From: Siniperca chuatsi
Lineage: Eukaryota; Chordata; Actinopteri; Centrarchiformes; Sinipercidae
Assembly: GCF_020085105.1 (NCBI RefSeq)
Contig: NC_058058.1
Coordinates: forward strand, 6,750,175 to 6,814,174
Direction of reading: 5' to 3'
Length of the DNA: 64,000 nucleotides
Made by a program: the position numbers and the translations under genes. Under the pieces are notes generated by a model, which searched no databases, had not been told where the DNA came from, and saw only the letters and a list, made by a program, of their open reading frames with translations. Below, piece after piece: positions 59,851 to 64,000 of the stretch (position 1 is its first letter; the number at the start of each line of letters is the position of its first letter).

Positions 59851-60174
59851 CAACAGAGTTCTCATTCATGCAGGGGACGAATATTTCACCTCAGCTCCAA
59901 CGAAGGAGCGAAATGGAGGAAGAGGAGCAGGACAAAGAAGAGGAGGTGTATGGAAGGAAAGAAAGGCAGCAAGGATTTGAGTCTTACAAGTAACTGTATA
60001 ACTAATTGTAAAATTAAATACAGTTCAATTTCACTGAAATGTTTAACTTTGAAAACAATCTATCTGAATTTATCTTGTTTCAAATTTCCAGTAGGCAGTT
60101 TCAAGTCTTAAAATTTAGGCTTCACATATTCAGATGGAAAATTCAAGTGTCCAATATTCAAACAAGACTAAGAG

Positions 60175-60480
60175 TCTACAGCCATGCAAGCAGCTCTGTG
60201 AGGCTGTACTAGCTAAATGCTAACATCAGCATGCTAACATGCTCATAACAACAATGCTAACATGCTGATGCTAAGCAGGTATAATGTTTATCTTGTTCAC
60301 CATCTTACTCAAGCATGTTAGCATGCTAACATGTGCTAATTAGCAGTAAACACAAAGTACATCTGAGACTGATGTTTTGCAGGTTTTGGTCATAAACCAA
60401 AGAAATGGACAAATTAAATTGTGTCCTTTTGATGGAACGAGATGAAAAGTTATTACAATTTATCCTGAGGCCGCTAGCAT
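60175..60480 (-). repeat. Inverted fragment of the dispersed repeat seen at 11840-12510
   Basis: AGCTAAATGCTAACATCAGC, ATGCTAACATGCT and TTCACCATCTTACTCAAGCA are the reverse complement of the block at 12345-12500. Confidence 0.65.
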
Positions 60481-60948
60481 GGGGATAAAAAACTATATAG
60501 GTGCTCAAATTTAGTTGGTGAAATTCAGACACCAAAATTCAAGCTGAAAAAACTTGAACACCTAACAAGGATAAGCAATCGAGTCTGAATGTAATCGATC
60601 GACATCTGTAGAATTGATCAGACCTCCGTCCTATCAGGTGACACTTAAATTTTCTTTCTGAATTTGTAAACCTGAAAATGAAAATCTGGTTTTTGAAACT
60701 AACTGCTAAACTTGACATTACTTTCTGGGTAAGAGAATATAAACCACATCAATTCAGAGACATATCTTTATTTTATTTTAATATTATTTTAGGTGTGTGT
60801 GTGTGTTTTGGGGGTGGGGGTGGGGGGTTGATGGGTGGGAGATACTATGTTATAATTTTTTAACTTAACTTTAACTAACTTTCTGACAGTGTCACAATTC
60901 TGTTTATCAATAGTTTTAATAAAGATAATGAAAAAAAGGTATTCAGTA

Positions 60949-61145
60949 GAGCTGCAACTAACGATTATTTTCATTATTGATTAATCTGCCGATTATTTTC
61001 TTAAAAAAATATTATTATATATGATAAAAACAAGCAGCAAATATTTGGCATTTTAGCTTGAAATGATTATTAAAATAGTTGTTTAATTAATTAATTAATT
61101 AATTAATTAATTGATAAATTCACTAATTGTTGAAGCTCTAGTATT
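60949..61145. mobile_element. CGATTAATC-family short inverted-repeat element
   Basis: The left end AGAGCTGCAACTAACGATTA is the approximate inverse of the right end TAATTGTTGAAGCTCT. It contains a tandem TTAA-rich AATTAATT run at 61083-61112. This is the best-preserved copy of the family in the window. Confidence 0.7.
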
Positions 61146-61149
61146 CAGT

Positions 61150-61478
61150 TACCAGCGGTGGAAAGTAACTAAGCACATTTACTCAAGTACTGTACTTAAT
61201 TACAATTTTGAGGTACTTGTACTTTACTTGAGTTTTTCCATTTTATGCTACTTTACACTTAATATTAATGCATCAACAATTATACTTCAATAAACAATAT
61301 ATATTATTCTGAAATTTACTTTTTGTACTTGAAGTATATTTTGATGCTAATACTTTTGTACTTTTACTTAAGTGCAATTTAAAATGCATGGCTTTTACTT
61401 GTAACAGAGTATTGCCACACTGTGGTATTGCTAATTTTACTGAAGTAAAAGATCTGAGTACTTCTTCCACCACTGTCA
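61150..61478 (+). mobile_element. AGTACTT-rich element with inverted ends
   Basis: It starts CAGCGGTGGAAAGTAACTAA and ends AGTACTTCTTCCACCACTG, an inverted pair. The interior has AGTACTGTACTTAATTACAA and GAGGTACTTGTACTTTACTT. Other copies are at 13950-14515 and 15330-15748. The form suggests a hAT-like non-autonomous element. Confidence 0.7.
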
Positions 61479-61672
61479 GTTACTCATAATATGACAATTA
61501 TTATGGCCTTTCTTTGCTTCCACAGTCGTGATCAGTTTATTCTTGATCACATGATCTCCACAGTTCATAGCGTGTGTGTTTTTTTTCAGATTGAATGTGT
61601 TCACTGCAAGATTGATAGCATGGCATGGTAGGTGATGGTGAGTGAGCTCGGCTAGCTTAGAGTCGAGGAATT

Positions 61673-61677
<5 letters not shown>

Positions 61678-61716
<39 letters not shown>
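61678..61716. repeat. TG microsatellite
   Basis: An uninterrupted TG run of about 19 units. Confidence 0.95.
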
Positions 61717-61718
<2 letters not shown>

Positions 61719-61739
61719 GGTCAGCCGCTCCATGTCACC

Positions 61740-62065
61740 AGCTTAACCCCTGGATTCTCCACATTCCAGCCCAAAGTCAGCCACAAGTCTCGCCGCTGGT
61801 CCGTTTAAGGTGATTGACGTTATTTGCTACCATTAGGCACTACTATGTAATTGACCTTTGACCCCTCACAAGCGACCTGTTGAAACAGCTTTAAACCAGA
61901 TCGTCTAATCTCCATGGGAAAAGCCCTCAATCTAGATTTAGGGCTCTAAAAGCAATCAACACCTAAAGGTGAAAGAGGGGAGCCGGGGTCACTGCCACCA
62001 GATCGCTCTGATCCAGTCGGAGGGCGATGATGATCATTTTGTTCAGACTCACCGAGCCGCACAAA
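61740..62065. promoter_or_regulatory. Candidate conserved non-coding element with a DR1 nuclear-receptor site
   Basis: A non-repetitive block containing TGACCTTTGACCCC at 61852-61865, a near-perfect direct repeat with 1-base spacing (bound by HNF4, COUP-TF or RXR dimers). It also has GGTGATTGACGTTATTTGCT and a GGCGATGATGATCATTTTGT block. No reading frame with coding texture. Confidence 0.35.
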
Positions 62066-63129
62066 CACACTTTATCAGAAAAACAACTCAGGGCTTCACT
62101 CCCATAATACTCCATGTCCTTTTTTTGGATTTAAATATCATAGTCATTACTGTCAAAGTGTGATCAAGGATTAAAGTTGCACACTTTCTATTTGAAAGTA
62201 CCATAATTTACTCTGTATGAAAAAATGTGTCATGTTTTCAGATGTTTGGTGTCTTATTTTGTCAGAAATAACAAGTTAAGTTCCTTTGCCATTTATAAAT
62301 TGTAACAACTTTTAAAATTAAGTATATACAACCAAATTTTAAGTAAACTTCACAAGTAAAGATAACTTTACTTACCTTTTTCAAGGCAATTGGTCTCCCA
62401 GATTGTTTAGAATAAGATGAACTTGTCTGATTTTACAATGAAAGGTGAACAAAGCAAAAACAAAAAAAATCTAAATACAAGTCCATCGATCATTCCTAAA
62501 TTCCTTTATAGGTATTTGAATACAGAGACTAACAACGACTAAATCTAAGTTATTAACATTTTCTGATGCTGTTAAAGGTTCGGTTTACAGAGCATCTGTT
62601 TAAAAAAATTTTTTGGTCAATTTTTGTAAAATAAAACAGAAAATTGCTGTTCTGGCGGTATTTTCAGAATCCTCAAAGACTCTTTTAAACACGTGGATGA
62701 AAAAACATTATGTCTGTTGTTAAAAAATTGGGCAAAGATTGGGCCTCTAATCAAATTTTTGGGCCTCTTTTCTAATTTTCATAATCGAAAACGACAACTC
62801 TTGTTTGTAAAAAAGTTTCATTCTTCATGGTGGCACAGTAACAAGAATATTTCAAAACACCTCGACACGTTGCATTTTTGGCTGCAGAGCCTCAGCGTGT
62901 GACTCCAGGCCACTTCTAAAATCCACTTTGGTCAAGTTTTTACGAGTGGATGTGATACAATCTGACAGTTTGGAGGGATTAACGAAGGTTTGACAACAAG
63001 ACATTGTGTCCAATGATATTGATCAAAGTTCACTTTAATCCTGTTAATTAAAGAAAAAAATAACAAATCCACGACTTAAAAGAGAGGCTGGATAAAAGAC
63101 TTGATAAAAGATTTTGATCTTGTAATTCT

Positions 63130-63430
63130 CTGTTAATACGTTAGTTTCTTATTGCGTCATTTGGCCTCAGAAATGTTGGTGCTGTTGCTTCCAGCAGACC
63201 TCCAGAAATATGCATCTGATTGACAACTTTTATCAAGGCCTTTAGTAAACCTACTTTATTAGATGAATGCACACGTGGTGGGAGGTCTGTCTGACTAGTT
63301 GTTAATGCCCTTAAAAGCTGACCTCTCCCATGCCATGTGCCTCCCAAATCCAGATATGAAAACTGGCTTACAGATCAAAACATGCTTTCATCACCGCGCT
63401 CACACTGATAAAGGCTGAGAGAGAGAAAGG
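63130..63430. promoter_or_regulatory. Candidate conserved non-coding element
   Basis: A non-repetitive block with AAATATGCATCTGATTGACA (octamer-like core), GCACACGTGGTGGGAGG (E-box CACGTG) and CCATGCCATGTGCCTCC. No splice or coding pattern. The idea that it is conserved is inference from texture only. Confidence 0.25.
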
Positions 63431-64000
63431 CTGGAAAATCATTTAACTACCGTCTGTTCAGTGAAATCACAATCACAGTGAGAACTGTGCCGACTACAGT
63501 AACTCATGTAGAGTAGCTGGACAGTAAACCCTCATTAAGTTTGATCATGACTGTTTTTTAACAGGGCAGATTGTTATTCATCACACATGGAGGAAATAAA
63601 TGGCTACAATGTGCATATGAAAGAAATAAGTCAATAAACTGTTGTCACATCTAATTGATAAGAATTTGAAGAAGTCTTGATTACAGGAACATACGATACT
63701 TTACAACTTTATTATCAATTTACAGTGAAATTCATTTGGGCATAGATTGAACATATAGTTAAACATATGACACTTTTTGTAGACGTACAAAACAATCAAA
63801 CAATCATCAAACATCAAACAATCATGACAATTATACATATCACGTTATAGCCTTTGGATTCAGATCTCAGTCAGCAGCACACTGATTTTGGTTTAGCAAC
63901 AGGAGTGGGACTGTAAATCGCCTATTGGACGGCAGAAGTTGGTATTCTCCGTTTAAAACATGCGAGGAGTCAGATACTGTTAGCAAGTTGTGAGCACATT

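Overview
This is nuclear DNA of a teleost fish, most likely a percomorph. It carries intron-rich genes with consensus GT/AG sites whose deduced proteins match vertebrate families closely. It also carries several repeat types I know from percomorph genomes: tRNA-derived SINEs, short inverted-repeat DNA elements and long AT, TG and CA microsatellites. There is no sign of a bacterial or viral genome. Exons were assembled by hand from splice signals, reading phase and recalled vertebrate proteins; no alignment was run.

Layout. Positions 161-460 are the last two coding exons of an unidentified + strand gene whose 5' part lies outside the window. Positions 2325-11365 hold dpy19l4 (19 coding exons, +), with an 891-bp pure AT tract in intron 2. 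Positions 11366-14560 are intergenic, with repeats and an unexplained minus-strand coding-like patch at 12843-13389. The ints8 promoter and non-coding first exon lie at about 14560-14746, and the ints8 coding exons at 15929-27456 (27 exons, +, 995 codons, the human length). ccne2 (cyclin E2, 11 coding exons, -) runs from 33682 down to 28318, tail to tail with ints8. The order dpy19l4-ints8-ccne2 is that of human 8q22.1. Positions 33700-36780 hold the ccne2 promoter and a second promoter-like GC/CCAAT block. Positions 36782-50810 hold cd6 (13 coding exons, +), a T-cell scavenger-receptor protein whose human counterpart is on 11q12, so synteny with human breaks between ccne2 and cd6. Positions 50811-64000 show no convincing gene: they hold mobile-element remnants separated by complex, conserved-looking non-coding blocks that may be regulatory.

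How the genes relate. The genes do not form a pathway. DPY19L4 is a multi-pass ER membrane protein of the C-mannosyltransferase family. INTS8 is part of the Integrator-PP2A complex acting on RNA polymerase II. Cyclin E2 drives G1/S with CDK2; E2F-type sites upstream and a C-terminal TPPxS phosphodegron agree with that. CD6 is an immune receptor with three SRCR domains and a long tyrosine-rich tail.

I found no clearly new biological system. The most useful open items are the minus-strand patch at 12.8-13.4 kb, the tandem duplication inside cd6 that includes a decayed copy of exon 2, the TG-repeat 3' splice site in ints8, the orphan promoter-like block at 35.1 kb, and the candidate conserved non-coding elements at 55-63 kb.
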